Of a stretch of DNA of 64,000 bases, positions 13,346-24,633 are shown piece by piece (the stretch's first letter is position 1; the number at the start of each line of letters is the position of its first letter). Below the pieces are notes generated by a model. That model was not told the DNA's origin, did no database searches, and worked only from the letters and a program-made list of their open reading frames with translations. The stretch is from NCBI GenBank assembly GCA_035578155.1, contig JAPWDM010000003.1, positions 23,152,916-23,216,915 of the forward strand, written 5' to 3'. Made by a program: the position numbers and the translations under genes. Origin of the DNA: Brachynemurus nebulosus. Lineage: Eukaryota > Arthropoda > Insecta > Neuroptera > Myrmeleontidae.

Positions 13346-13841
13346 GTTTTCTAAAAGTTGTCACTCATATTCATTAGTATAACATTCGATTTCCTTTGTC
13401 TGCACAACCGAATTTTAAGTGTAAATTGTCTCTTAAGATAATATTGTTTTAAATAAATTCAGATAAATAATATTTACCAACCCCCCAAAACAAAAGTTTA
13501 CTGACGCCCCTGATCTTCCGATTTTACGTACTTCCCCTTAAATTTGCACCGACCACTACGTAAAATCGGATTTGTGGTGTAACTGTGGCAAACTTCGAAA
13601 AAAAGTCATTTTTTTCGAAGACCGCCATTTTGTTATTTTTCGATAAAAATTCATAATTCTTGTTCCGACCAAAATGACATATCTATAGATTAAGACTAAT
13701 TAAGAATTTTTGGTTTCAGATGTCCCCAAGAGATAAAATCGCCCGGGCCATCCACGTGGTTTTTTTGAGACGTCAACTTCAAGTGATAATAATAATAATA
13801 AAACAAAATTTAATTTATTCAAAAAAAATTTTTTTGTTATC
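13346..13841. other. Unassigned DNA
   Basis: Contains an inverted pair of the word CCGATTTTACGTA (about 13517 and 13558) that also occurs near 12380. This is possibly debris of one repeat family. No gene is recognisable. Confidence 0.35.
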
Positions 13842-14740
13842 TTAAGGGGGGGGGGGGGTAAGGTTTTAAAAGCGAAAAAATGGGATATTTTCATAATATT
13901 TTTTTGGAGATATGAATAATGTTGGCCTATTTATTTCATGTACACGTTATAGTATAACATCGGAAGTATCTTTGAAAAAATTATCAATTACAAATATCGA
14001 TAAATAAGTCCGTGACAGCGAATTTCCGGAGGCGCCTCGAAAAAAAGTTGTTTTGCGGTGAACATCATAACTTGGTACCGGATCATCCGAGACAAAAAAA
14101 TCGAAATGCGTTTAAAAGGCGATATGTTTCCCTAGGGCGTCAGGAAGAGTTTTTTGTATTTTTTCGATTTTTTTATTTTTGGCAGCATTTTGAAGTGAAA
14201 AACGCAATTTTTGCTAAAAATTTCGGTTAATTTTTTATTATAAACTGGAAAAAAATAACAAAAAAAAAAAAAACTCGACCTGATTACCTGTTGATTTATG
14301 TGTAGAAACAGTGTACAAAATTTCAACAAAATTAGTGAAGTAGATTTTGAGTTATGATGTTCACGGACTTCAAAAATGTTGTTTGCGAGAAAATGGATTT
14401 AAAGTTTTTTATACTCAAAAATCCAAAACTAAGCATCAATAAAATGATATAATTTTTTATACTTACGCGGTTAAATTTTAGTAAGTATTTGTTTCGTATA
14501 AGATTTGTAAGTATAAAATTAAAGTAAATTTAATACTTAGCAGGTAGGCGCGGCGCGCAGCTACCAGACAGGTATAAAAATCGAGCATGAGGGCCGGTCG
14601 CTTGAAACGCTGTATCTTCATTAGTTTTGCTCGGATTTACTTGAAATTTTGACACAACACGCTCGACATGTTGTATATTCAGAAAAAAAAATTTAAAAAA
14701 AAATGCAAAAAAAAATTTTAAAAACCTTACCCCCCCTTAA
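13842..14740. mobile_element. TTAA-flanked transposon-like element
   Basis: The ends are TTAA followed by a G run and TAAGGTTTT on the left, and the complement AAAACCTTACCCCCCC followed by TTAA on the right. TTAA target duplication with an inverted repeat beginning in a G or C run fits the piggyBac or Kolobok superfamilies. The interior of about 890 bp carries no transposase. It does carry two GTGAACATCATAAC-like words in opposite orientation (about 14058 and 14355), so it is a non-autonomous derivative. The superfamily choice is inference. Confidence 0.75.
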
Positions 14741-16215
14741 GATGTAAATAAAAACATATTAAAAATTCAAAACTTTGCATTTGTTCTTTATCAAAAATTC
14801 CTAAAAATAGGCATGAAAAACAGCGCGAGTTACCAGACTACTACCTTAAATCAGTCCTGCCATAAAGAAAAAAAAAATTTTTTTATCCTTTAAAAATAGC
14901 TTCCGCTTTAAGAAAATAAATTAAACTTATTGCTAATTTGTACTAAATTTGTACTAAAACTATGCTAAAAAACTCTCATTTTTCTTTTTGAAGTGTAGGT
15001 GTACATAATAATTGTTAGATTAATAGTGTAACCAAACAGTAAACAATAAAACAATCTCGTAAAAGATTTTTTAATTTTATTTTTATATTTAATATTCAGT
15101 GCCGTTCCAGCAATTGGCGCCTTACATTATTCATAATTTTTTTTTAGAATTGAATTAATGACATTTACGACATGTCTACCATTATGTTTAACAACAGAAA
15201 AATGATTTAAAAATTTTATGAATTCATAAAAATAAAACAGTTTTGTACTATTTCAATTTTTATACTTTCAGTTTCATTTATTTTCCTAAATGTTTTAAAG
15301 TACATATTTTAAATTTTTGAAAAGCATATTCAAAAATTTTTTGAATTCTATTTTTATAATATAAATATGTAGATATGTGTATAAATGAAGTCATATGATT
15401 AAAAAAGAACTGATTCTTAATAAAATTTGCTGTGAAATATTTAACTGATGAAGTTAGTGATAAATATACTTTTTGGAAATCCACATTAAGGGTGGGAGAA
15501 GGTAGGGCAAGACGGGGCAGTTAAATTTTGATGATAAATACAACTTCGAGTTATTTACTGACTTTTTTAAAATTATTTTTACTATCTTTGATAATCAGTC
15601 TTCAAAATTAAACCACGAAGAAAACAACTAACATTTCATATATTTATAAAATATATAAATACAAAAATTGCATTTCTTTCCGTTTTGTCCCATACCCAAT
15701 AGGATTTCTAATCATTTTGCATAACAAACGTATGTCTTTAATAACTAAATAACTAAACAAATTGTTAAACGACAACCAATTGAAATTCAGTCACGTTTAT
15801 GAGTGAGGGGCAGTGTGGGGTTCAGCTGAAACGTATACCCCATCGTGCCCCTCATGTAATAACTTGACATTGAAATGAAATACTCAGTAACCTTAAAAGG
15901 TTGATATAGGACCTTATACACGTTAAAATTTTGATTTTTTTCACAGAAAATATAATATGAAAATAATAATATAATACAAAATCATTTTTCTTTTTTGGCT
16001 CTGACATACGAATGGAATTACATACTTCGATCGTTTTCCTACGACTAACTCTAATTAGCAGGATCGACCGAACTTACGGATACTTACTTGCGATTGGTGC
16101 GTTCAGGTAGCATGGTAATATGAGTACTCCGTCTAGTACCACCCCTCCCCCTATGTTGGATTTTGTTACTCTATGTACAGTTGAGATCAAACAATTGAGA
16201 TCACAGTTTTTAAAT
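14741..16215. other. Unassigned DNA with G-rich words
   Basis: AGGGCAAGACGGGGCAG (about 15504) and GAGGGGCAG / TGCCCCTC words (15808-15856) suggest remains of a repeat, but I could not pair them into termini. No gene is recognisable. Confidence 0.35.
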
Positions 16216-16294
16216 TGAAATACCTGTGGTTACAGCGGTTCTGTAACCACCGCTAAGATAGGATAAGATTACAGGAATTCTATAACAAAAGTAG
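16216..16294. repeat. Isolated fragment of the 31-bp minisatellite
   Basis: GGTTACAGCGGTTCTGTA and AGATTACAGGAATTCTATA with CAAAAGTAG match the unit of the array at 18621-19142. The fragment ends exactly where the inverted repeat at 16295 starts. Confidence 0.7.
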
Positions 16295-16610
16295 TAATTG
16301 AAGAAATGTATGTGGCAGTGTAATAAATACTCTTAAAAATGAATTTGGGAAAAACCCGTCATTATACTATTTCATATGAAATAGGCTGTACCATAACGTA
16401 CCTGATAAACCAGTTTTGAATAATAGAGATAATTATTTTTATCTGTGTAAGGTAAAAATTTTTAACCAATATGTTTAAGAATAAAGGAGGGGTGTCCAAA
16501 ATGTTAAAGTTGCTGAAAATTATATATATTTTTTTTTTTTTTTTTGGAGGTTTTTCCCAAATTCATTTTTAAGAGTATTTATTACACTCCCACATACATT
16601 TCTTCAATTA
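16295..16610. repeat. 61-bp inverted repeat pair, one mismatch, about 194-bp spacer
   Basis: The left arm 16295-16355 begins TAATTGAAGAAATGTATGTG. The right arm 16550-16610 is its complement with a single substitution. The spacer holds nothing coding and ends in a long T run. The near-identity implies a recent origin or continuing correction. A Penelope-like tail motif follows at once (16611 on), so the pair may be part of a Penelope-type structure. That link is inference. Confidence 0.85.
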
Positions 16611-16612
16611 CT

Positions 16613-16680
16613 CTGATGATGATCGCGAGATTGAAAACGCGTTTAGTAAATTCTACTCAATTCTAGTGAAATTGACAAAG
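16613..16680 (+). other. Penelope-like 3' tail / hammerhead-like motif
   Basis: CTGATGA, one T, a 4-bp stem (GATC with GATT around a GCGA loop) and GAAA follow in order. The order CTGATGA, stem, GAAA is the hammerhead ribozyme core found in Penelope-like elements. Here the extra T and the lack of a clear closing stem make activity doubtful. Related motifs lie at 25900 (+) and 33147 (-). Confidence 0.4.
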
Positions 16681-17769
16681 TAATTAAAACTTTAAATATT
16701 TTTAATATTTAAAATGAAATTTCACAAAGTAAACCTCTTAACAGTAAATTATTAAAAGTAGTAAAATTATGATAATGGGATATTTGACAGTAGTTGAAAA
16801 AATATATATTTTGATTCTTAAATAATCATAATGATACGGAATAATGCTTTTTTTACAAGTTATTTCATTCAAAAATATAAAAATTTTAATTAAATAAAAT
16901 TACAAAATTTACGTTAAAAATGACGTAATCCAAAACATCGAGTTAAATTGCTGTTAGGCAAAAAATTTGAGTTGCAGAAAACAAATTTATTCAGAATATA
17001 AAACTCAAGTGGAATACGGTAAGATAATTTAATGAATAAAATAAATTAGTATAGTTTATAATATTATTTAATATATTATTACTATGGTTCCGAAGCCAGT
17101 AAAATTTTTTTTATCATGTTTACCTACAATGAAATGACCAATGAAATGTTTTGTACCATTTTTATCGCTGTAAAAGTCTGCCCTAACTTTTTTCCATGGT
17201 AAAAGTGAAAAAACTACAATAGTCTTATGGGACTTGATACATATGAGTTAAATTATCATTACTAATTTTTTTAAATTATTTGACAATTTAAAACATGTTT
17301 AACCGTTATAAAATGGAAGAAAATTTTATTAAACTAATAGTAACAATTTTCCAAGAATAGACGTATTAATGATAAGCTTATTTTTTTTTAAAATAATCCT
17401 GATTTTTACTCCGCCAAAATAAAAAATGAAAAAATCTACATTGTGAGTATACAATCTTTATAAAACTTTGAAAGTATATATTATGACAAACCTACTATAC
17501 TTGTGTTTCTTTCATTGTGGCAGGGCCTCCAGAGAATCTTACGGAGACGACGCAGTTGGATATGTCCAGTTACGTCGCGATTCAGGATTAAATTCTAAAA
17601 ATAACACAAATGTCCCAAGTAAAACCACTACCGACTCAATGTTTTAGAGCCAATGACGTCATACCATTTGAAAGAGACAGAAAGCATCGTTTTTGCTGTC
17701 TTTTTAAAAACTAAAATATTATCGGTGATTTTTATTAAAAATATAGTATAAAATAATTTAAAAATGTGT
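16681..17769. other. Unassigned AT-rich DNA
   Basis: No gene, repeat or long inverted repeat recognised. Confidence 0.4.
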
Positions 17770-18561
17770 ATTATGAGCAGTGTTGTGCTTATCTAGATAG
17801 CGTTATCTGAAATTTTATCTAGATAACGTTTTCGTTATCTATTATCTTTTAATAGATATTTTTATTAAGCGAAGGAAAAAGATAAGATAATAAAAGTAAA
17901 AATACATCTATATTTTTTCTGAAAAATAGAAAATTGAAGCTACATTCACCGTTTCCCTATATGTATTCATTTGGCCGACCATGTAATTCAGATAAATTTT
18001 GACACTTTCTCAAGAATTACAAAAATATTTAAAAGCAATTATTTAATTTTAAACAGAATTCTTGTTCTGTGGAATTATTGTCGTCATTAGTTAGAATAAC
18101 ATTTAGTCGTGTAATATGAAATGTCGTTTTCCGACCACTTGGTCGATCATGTAATTCAGATAAATATCGACACTTTTTAAGCACTTTTTTAACACGTACG
18201 TACTCTATTGTGCTAGAAGTATGCTACCATGGATCGTAAATAAAATAACTAAATTCCAAAACATGCGATTTTTATCACCAAAAACGTTTCTTCAACATTT
18301 TTGTAATTTATTGTAATTTACACATCTTTCTGGGGACCGGTGAGGTACTTTCGCAGCCCGGCACCGGTCCACGGACCGGTGGTTGAGAAACACTGACCTA
18401 ATGCATTATTTCTGTAAATATTATCTTATCTATTATCTAAAATTTTATCTAGATAATGGTTGAATTATCTGTTATCTTTATCTAGATATTCTAAATTATG
18501 TAATCTATTATCTGTTATCTAGATAATAAAATTCGGTATCTTGCCCAACACTGATTATGAG
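17770..18561. mobile_element. hAT element with TTATCTAGATAA arrays
   Basis: The element occupies 17778-18553 (776 bp). Ends are CAGTGTTGTGC and the complement GCCCAACACTG with one difference. The 8-bp target duplication ATTATGAG is exact on both sides (17770-17777, 18554-18561). Both ends are crowded with the self-complementary word TTATCTAGATAA and TTATCT variants. The interior contains about 1.7 units of the 168-bp satellite also found at 61 kb, in opposite orientation (17930-18210). It also holds a stretch ending GGTTGAGAAACACTG (18381-18395), which looks like the terminus of another hAT family nested inside. No transposase remains. Confidence 0.92.
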
Positions 18562-18620
18562 CTTAGTAACAAGTAATAGACACACTAAGATGGTTTTTTA
18601 AAAAATTGTCAAATACCCCA

Positions 18621-19142
18621 TTCTATATCAAAAATAATAAGGTTGCAGCGGTTCTGTATCAAAAGTAGCAAGGTTACAGGAATTCTATATCAAAAGTAGT
18701 AAGGTTGCAACGATTCTACAACAGCAATTCTATACCAAAAGTAGTAAGGTTACAGTGGTTCTATACCAAAAGTAGTAAGGTTACAGCGATTCTGTATCAA
18801 AAGGATAAAATTAGAGTGGTTCTGTACCAAAAAAGTAAGGTTACAGCGGTTCCATACCAAAAGTAGTATGGTTGAAACGGTTCCGTACCCAAAGTACTAA
18901 GATTATAACGGCTCTACACAAAAAGAAGTAAGGTTACAGTAACAGCTCTCTATCAAACTAATAAGGTTACAGCGGTTCTATAACAAAAGTAGTGAAGTTA
19001 TGGTGGTTCCGTATCAAAAGTAGCAAGATTACACCAGTTTTATATCAAAAGTAGCAAGGTTGCAGCAGTTGGATATCAAAAGTAGTAAGGTCATAGTGGT
19101 TTTATAACAAAAGTAGTAAAGTTACGGTGATTCTATACCAAA
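18621..19142. repeat. 31-bp minisatellite array
   Basis: About sixteen diverged units of roughly 31 bp built on AAGGTTACAG, then GGTTCTATA, then CAAAAGTAGT. Spacing is 31 bp where units are intact, with some shortened units in the middle. No coding sense is evident. Confidence 0.9.
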
Positions 19143-19387
19143 ATATTTACGATAATGAAATAAAAATCAGATATGAATATGTATGATTCATTCTGGATAA
19201 GTTGTAAAAACCCGATATATTTATAATGAAATTCTCATCTGAATTTGATAAAAGTACATACATAACCTATATGTTTTAGACCTTAACAATCTAATAATTA
19301 CCATTACATTAATAACTCGTATTGTTTATACTTTTATACATGTGTATATGTATGTCAAAAAGGCGTAACAATCGGGGTGAAGCTCAT

Positions 19388-19391
<4 letters not shown>

Positions 19392-19477
<86 letters not shown>
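19392..19477. repeat. (TA)n microsatellite
   Basis: About 86 bp of pure TA. I see no element end or target duplication beside it. Confidence 0.97.
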
Positions 19478-19478
<1 letters not shown>

Positions 19479-19769
19479 GAACTGGGTATGAGAATGTGGT
19501 GTTGAAAGGGTAATAATAACTATACCACTAGTACGAAACGATATAGTTCCTCGTATTACGGCATTAGTTGGTATGAATGAATGCCTTGGCATTGGACACG
19601 GTGATGAGTGTACAAACACAACGAAGAGATGCAGTCAGTTTGATCATCAAGACAAGCATAACTTTGAGTCTATGTTGCGCACACAAATAATAAATGTTAT
19701 AGAAAAAATATACGTTTAAAAAAGTGGTTTAAAGTGAACATGCAGCAGGAAAAGGGCAAATACAACACA

Positions 19770-19990
19770 TCAACCAAGTGTCTTAAGTTATCAGTATTTG
19801 TACTTGTGGATCGGGATTCGATTCCCGTAGCTTGTGCAATCTTTTTCTGCACCTTTTCTTTCTAGTTTCGCATGCGTGATATCATAGAAAACTATGAAAC
19901 TATAAAAATAATAATGTGAGTGACCTCTGTTATAGAAGGAAATTTGTAAACGAAGATTAAAAGCCATTGTCGTATCCCATACTATTAGGG
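19770..19990 (+). mobile_element. tRNA-derived SINE, copy 1
   Basis: A box-A-like GTGTCTTAAGTTATCAG begins near 19778. About 35 bp later comes a box-B-like GGGATTCGATTCCC (19813-19826), spaced as in RNA polymerase III promoters of tRNA-derived SINEs. A body follows with TAGCTTGTGC and then ATAATAATGTGAGTGACCTC. The same order of box B, body and TGATGTGGGTGAC-type core recurs at 55560-55730 (+) and, on the minus strand, at 62870-63470. Recurrence plus the promoter words supports a SINE. It is not a tRNA: no cloverleaf forms, and the T-arm is one base off. Confidence 0.65.
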
Positions 19991-21119
19991 GATGGGGGAG
20001 AGTCGATTGGAAAAAAGCTAACAGAGATATAGAATTAAAAGTCTCTGTCACTCCAACTCGAAAATACCTGATAGCCACTTCGCTTTCTGTTTGCCTGGAA
20101 GTTCTTTTGAGTGCTGGCATCGATGATTCTGTGTAAATATAGAAAAAACACTTGTTTAGTGATGCATTTAAAAACGCGTTTTTCTCACACTTAGCGTTTT
20201 CAAAGTCGGTGAATTCTTTTGAAATTTTACACACTATTTCTATACATAAATTACGAGATAATGCTGTCGTTTTTTTTTTAATTTTTATTAAAATTACACT
20301 TTATTTTACAATAATAAAATTGCCAACTTATTAATCAAAAATCCGTATTTTGACTTTTAAGTGTTACCAAAAATTAAAAAACTAATAAAAAAACCTGGAC
20401 GGTTTTGCCTTGAGAAACTTATCAACTATTGAAATCTTTTCAATTTTTTGGATTTCAGATGTTCCGGTGATGGGTTAAGGACCGGTCAGACCAAGACGGT
20501 CATTTTGCGGAATAAGTGGATGTCATATAATTATATTGCACAACTTCACATATACCTAAACATTTAAGAAGGCAATAATTTCTGATCACAATTAAAATCA
20601 AGTGGATTTAAATTTTGACAAAGGAAATATAATACGTTTGGTTAGCTCTTGGTCACGTTTGGTCACGTTTGCTCTTATGTCAAGTGTGCAATATAATTTC
20701 TTAATTACCATTCCGGGAAGCCGTACCGGTCTGTCCTCACACTTACGATTCATAGCAATGTAATTTTTTTGAGGTGTCTGCAAAAATCTGCCGTCAATTG
20801 CTCATTTTTGCATATTTTTCAATGAAATTATTACATAATATTCCTCAAATGTTATTCTGTTATAATTATACTAATTATATAAATAAATTTATATTAACCG
20901 TATCGTCAAAAGAATTATCGAAAATATACTTTTGTTATAGCAAATTAACTTTATCTCCTTTCCCTTAAACGAGGTATCTTTAAATCTCTCTCACTCTTAA
21001 TTGTTTTAATCGGTTTCTACTTACAAATTAATGTAAAGATAGATGAAACAGTTCACAAAAACTGGTCACTACACACCCACTTTTCTCAAAAACACTATTA
21101 TTTTTATCAAGGGTATATA
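19991..21119. other. Unassigned DNA
   Basis: No gene recognised. A 147-codon minus-strand frame (19791-20234) overlaps the SINE and shows no domain. Confidence 0.4.
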
Positions 21120-21560
21120 TCGTTCGAGATGATGGCCTAAAGAGAACCAACCATACATAGTGAATGGTTGATATCACTAAAAGTACGTGCGGGATTTACA
21201 CTCAATGGGGATTTCTCGTCGACATTTGCCGACCGTCATTCGCGCGTCTTAAAACAAGAGCGGTTGGTTAGCATGGTTAGTACTAGTAGAACAACAACAG
21301 AGTAGGTATTTCCCACTCGAACGAAAAGTAGTAGTAATAGGAGCCCCGCCAGCCGGCAGTAGTTGTGTTTTTACGGCTCTTGTCATTGTCGTTGATTATT
21401 ACCCCCCCCCCCACGTCCCACTGACTCGCAAGTCAGTGTTGGTTGTACGACCGACGTGAGGTGAAGTTGTCTTCATTCTCTTCATAGAAGTATGGTTGGT
21501 GATACTGTCTTAATAATTCCTCGAAACGAATTTTCTTCTTTCGTTCTTTTTGCCTTTTCT
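21120..21560. other. GC-richer unassigned segment, possible 5' exon or promoter
   Basis: This stretch is clearly less AT-rich than its neighbours, has CG dinucleotides and no sign of a repeat. It contains the initiator-like words TCATTCG (21236) and TCAGTG (21434) and a C run at 21403. It could be the promoter or untranslated exon of a gene lying outside the window. No coding frame supports this, so it is only a candidate. Confidence 0.25.
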
Positions 21561-22320
21561 TTGGTTTGTTCACACAATGGCACAATAAAAGTGCATTAGT
21601 TTACATCATTTTCGTATAGTTAACTATCTTGGCTTTAGTCAAGTAAATTTAAATGTTTGCTAGTAAATAAATGTACTAATACGAGTAAAAATTTATTGCT
21701 ATATAGACGTTTAGAGTATTTTTTTTTGTGGTTAATATATTGAAAAATGAGATTATTTCTTATATTTTTTGGATTACTCAACCTTGCTAGACCAATAATA
21801 ATCAGTCTTGGAGTGCAACGGAAGGCTCCAAAGCGTCCAAGCCACCCATTATAAAATAAATATCAAGTTATTTTATTTGCTTTGTTAGATAATTAGAAAC
21901 TAGGAAAATTTAGAGCATATGTATCTGAGGTCATCTTCGTAGAAGAACTATACCAATATTTATCGGAAATTTTGAGGGAAATCGTAGAAAAACCATCACA
22001 CGTACAACAGGCGGCAATCAATTTCTGCCCTACTAATCCAAGTAGCAGAAGTCAAACAGTTTTTTCTGTGTATCTCACAGATTCACTCTTTTCCTAAGAT
22101 ATTAGTCCCATCTGACACACATAGAAATATTTTAGCTGATATACTTGTGTTTTTTTTTTTACTCTGATCTGCTAAGAGTTCTCTTCGAAAAAAATAATAA
22201 GAACGTTTTAGCAGTCTCATTGGCCAGTTAGTTTGAAAGAAACAAGATTTCACGAAATTTGAAGATATTAAGCCCACATCACACGACGCTTGATTTCGTT
22301 GCTGGATTTTAAACAAGATA
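21561..22320. other. Unassigned DNA
   Basis: No gene or repeat recognised. Confidence 0.35.
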
Positions 22321-22600
22321 CTGTGCTGGACACTGTGATAGCCCCTCTGCGATGTTGGCCTAGGTGTGGTTCCGATGCGTTTAGCAGCCGTCTACCGGTA
22401 GTGACGGTAAATGAGGGTCCACGTGACACATGCGATTTTCTCATCGGTTAACGATCAGATATAGCACGGAAAATAGGACAGATTCCATGTTTGAAATTTA
22501 GCAAGCGTTCTCGCAACGGAGTCTGCGATCATTTTCCATTACTACAGAGAGCAGTCGTCCCATCAGAGTTGCCAGCAAAAGTTCCAGCAGATAATCTTGC
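22321..22600. other. GC-richer unassigned segment
   Basis: About 280 bp with balanced composition. One forward frame stays open for about 40 codons around RLPVVTVNEGPRDTCDF and ends shortly after a GGTTAA that could be a splice donor. I recognise no protein family. An exon, an old repeat or a chance patch are all possible. Confidence 0.2.
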
Positions 22601-23934
22601 ATAGTTTAATAGAAACATTAAATTATTTACTATTAAAAACGTTAAAAACACTTATTTTGTTGTCTTGTAATTTGCCGTTCGCATTTGTTAACAAAACTGA
22701 AATGTATATCAGCTTTATCAACACTATTCGCAAACAGTTACATATTATGCAGGAATTTCAAGAAATATCTGTCGGATCACTCGCAATATTTCTAAACATA
22801 ATTACATTGTCAAAATTAAATTTATCTGTCGCATTGATTTTTATCATTTGATTTACTTTATAACAATACGAAACTGATATCTATTTAGTTTTAAAAAAAT
22901 ACTGATTTATTTTTAAATTAAATTAAATTAAAAATATTACAATTTTCCATTACCATCTGATTAATAGTAACAGACATTTATCAGAAAATTGAATATAAAA
23001 ATATATAAATACACCACCTCAGTCAGCATCAGTGTATTGCTGTTGTTTTGTTTTTCAATTTAAAACAAAATCGAATTTAAAAAAAAAAAATAACAAAAAC
23101 AAAAGTAGAACAAAACAGACAGAAAACAAATGAATTAAACTAAAAGGAGGTATGCATAGTTAATAGAGTTTGTGAACAAAGCATTTTGAAAAAATAAAAC
23201 GATGACGGGCGATAGGAATAATCAAAACTATAATGATTGAGTATCTAAATTAAATTAGTATCAGGAATAGGTAACTGAACATAAAAAGTTGAATGACATC
23301 GAATAAATACAGACCTGATTGTTCTATTCCCTTACACTGGAATTTCTTTTTTTAAAAACCCACTTTTGTTCGTAATATTTGCAAGGATTTTTCTGAAAGG
23401 AAATTACCGAAGAATTTTCACGAACGTATAAAACTGAACGCAAGAGTCGAATCCTGGTCTACGAGTCCAAATATCAGTGACATTCACTCGATTTTTTGTC
23501 GAGAGAACATTCTGACTTCGAAATTTTCTCTTGTAAGAACAATTAAAGAGGAATTTTTATTTTTCGAAATATGTAACACATTATCGTACAACTTTGAACA
23601 TGTTCAGGAAGTTTTTTGGTGGTAACAAATTTTTTAACATTCAAAATTTCAATTGTCCTTTGACTATCTATAATAAAATCTGGCCTTTATAAGGATAAAA
23701 CTAGTCATTTATGGTTTAAAAGAACCAATTACTGACAATTACCAATTTATATTAAACTTATTACAAACAAAAATTGCCGTAAATAAAAATTTCCGTTAAA
23801 CAAGAAATATTTATATAAATAAGTTTAAGTTATAATGAGACATTCCAACAAAGACATCTTAATTTACGCAAGGTTGAAAACGTATTTTAGTGCTCTTTTA
23901 AAGTATCCCCGAAAACTCTAAATTTTTATAAAAA
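22601..23934. other. Unassigned AT-rich DNA
   Basis: About 1.3 kb with no gene or repeat that I can recognise. Confidence 0.4.
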
Positions 23935-24227
23935 CTAAACTGTATTCCACACTACACTCCATTCTCGATAAGCTCTCGATTCGATAAAACATTCTTACAA
24001 AAGAAACCATTATTGTATTCATATCATCGATACGATACAAGTCTAGTTCCGATCACGGTTTATCGGAGTGAGGTCAGACTTGTTATGACTTGCACCAATA
24101 GTGTCAATATTTTTTTAATCCCACTCCACTTCGTTGTCACCTAGTTGTACTAAGAACAGATTTTACTGAATCGAAAGCGAACTGAAAGGAAACCGAAAGC
24201 GTCACTGTAGTGTGGAACGGACTTTAG
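23935..24227. mobile_element. Candidate MITE with imperfect inverted ends
   Basis: The left end CTAAACTGTATTCCACACTA matches, in complement, the right end TAGTGTGGAACGGACTTTAG, with several differences. About 293 bp lie between the outer ends, with no coding content. I could not define a target duplication, so superfamily is unknown. Confidence 0.5.
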
Positions 24228-24633
24228 GGGTAAATTTTCTATTTTTAAATTTTTTTTCGTCGGTGTCAATGACTATTCCATCACATGGTTTTTCTCCGGC
24301 TTTCTTTTAATAATTTAATTATAAGTTGTTTATGAGAAAAGCAGATGGTTTTCTTCAATTTAAAATTTTACTCTTGGTGCGTTTACTCTAGCATCTGACT
24401 TTTTATAATTTTGTTTTAAACATAAAATTAGCTTTGTTAATTTATGTATTATACAAATACATTGTAAGTCGTTGCCCATCAAAACAGAGGCAAAGAGCTC
24501 GTATCTTCTTTGTTTGGTAATCATATCTATAATAATATTATAAAGAAAGAGAACGAGTTTGTTCGATATGTAAGGAATAATCTCAAAATTTATTGGACCG
24601 ATTTTGAAAATTCTTTCACTATTAGAATACTAA

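Noticed and set aside
12487..13512. hAT element around the heat-shock-element array, with ends CAGGGCCGTAGG and ACGCCCCTG
   Set aside because: The ends look right but the octamers beside them (GCCCGAGT and ATCTTCCG) do not match, so I kept only the array as a supported feature.
13838..13859. Poly-G run as a telomere or quadruplex-specific feature
   Set aside because: It is part of the TTAA element's terminus and is mirrored by the C run at the other end.
19801..19830. tRNA gene suggested by TCGGGATTCGATTCCCG
   Set aside because: The T-arm is one base off standard size and no acceptor, D or anticodon arm folds around it. A SINE explains it better.
19791..20234. 147-codon minus-strand frame
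   Set aside because: It overlaps the antisense of a SINE and shows no domain.
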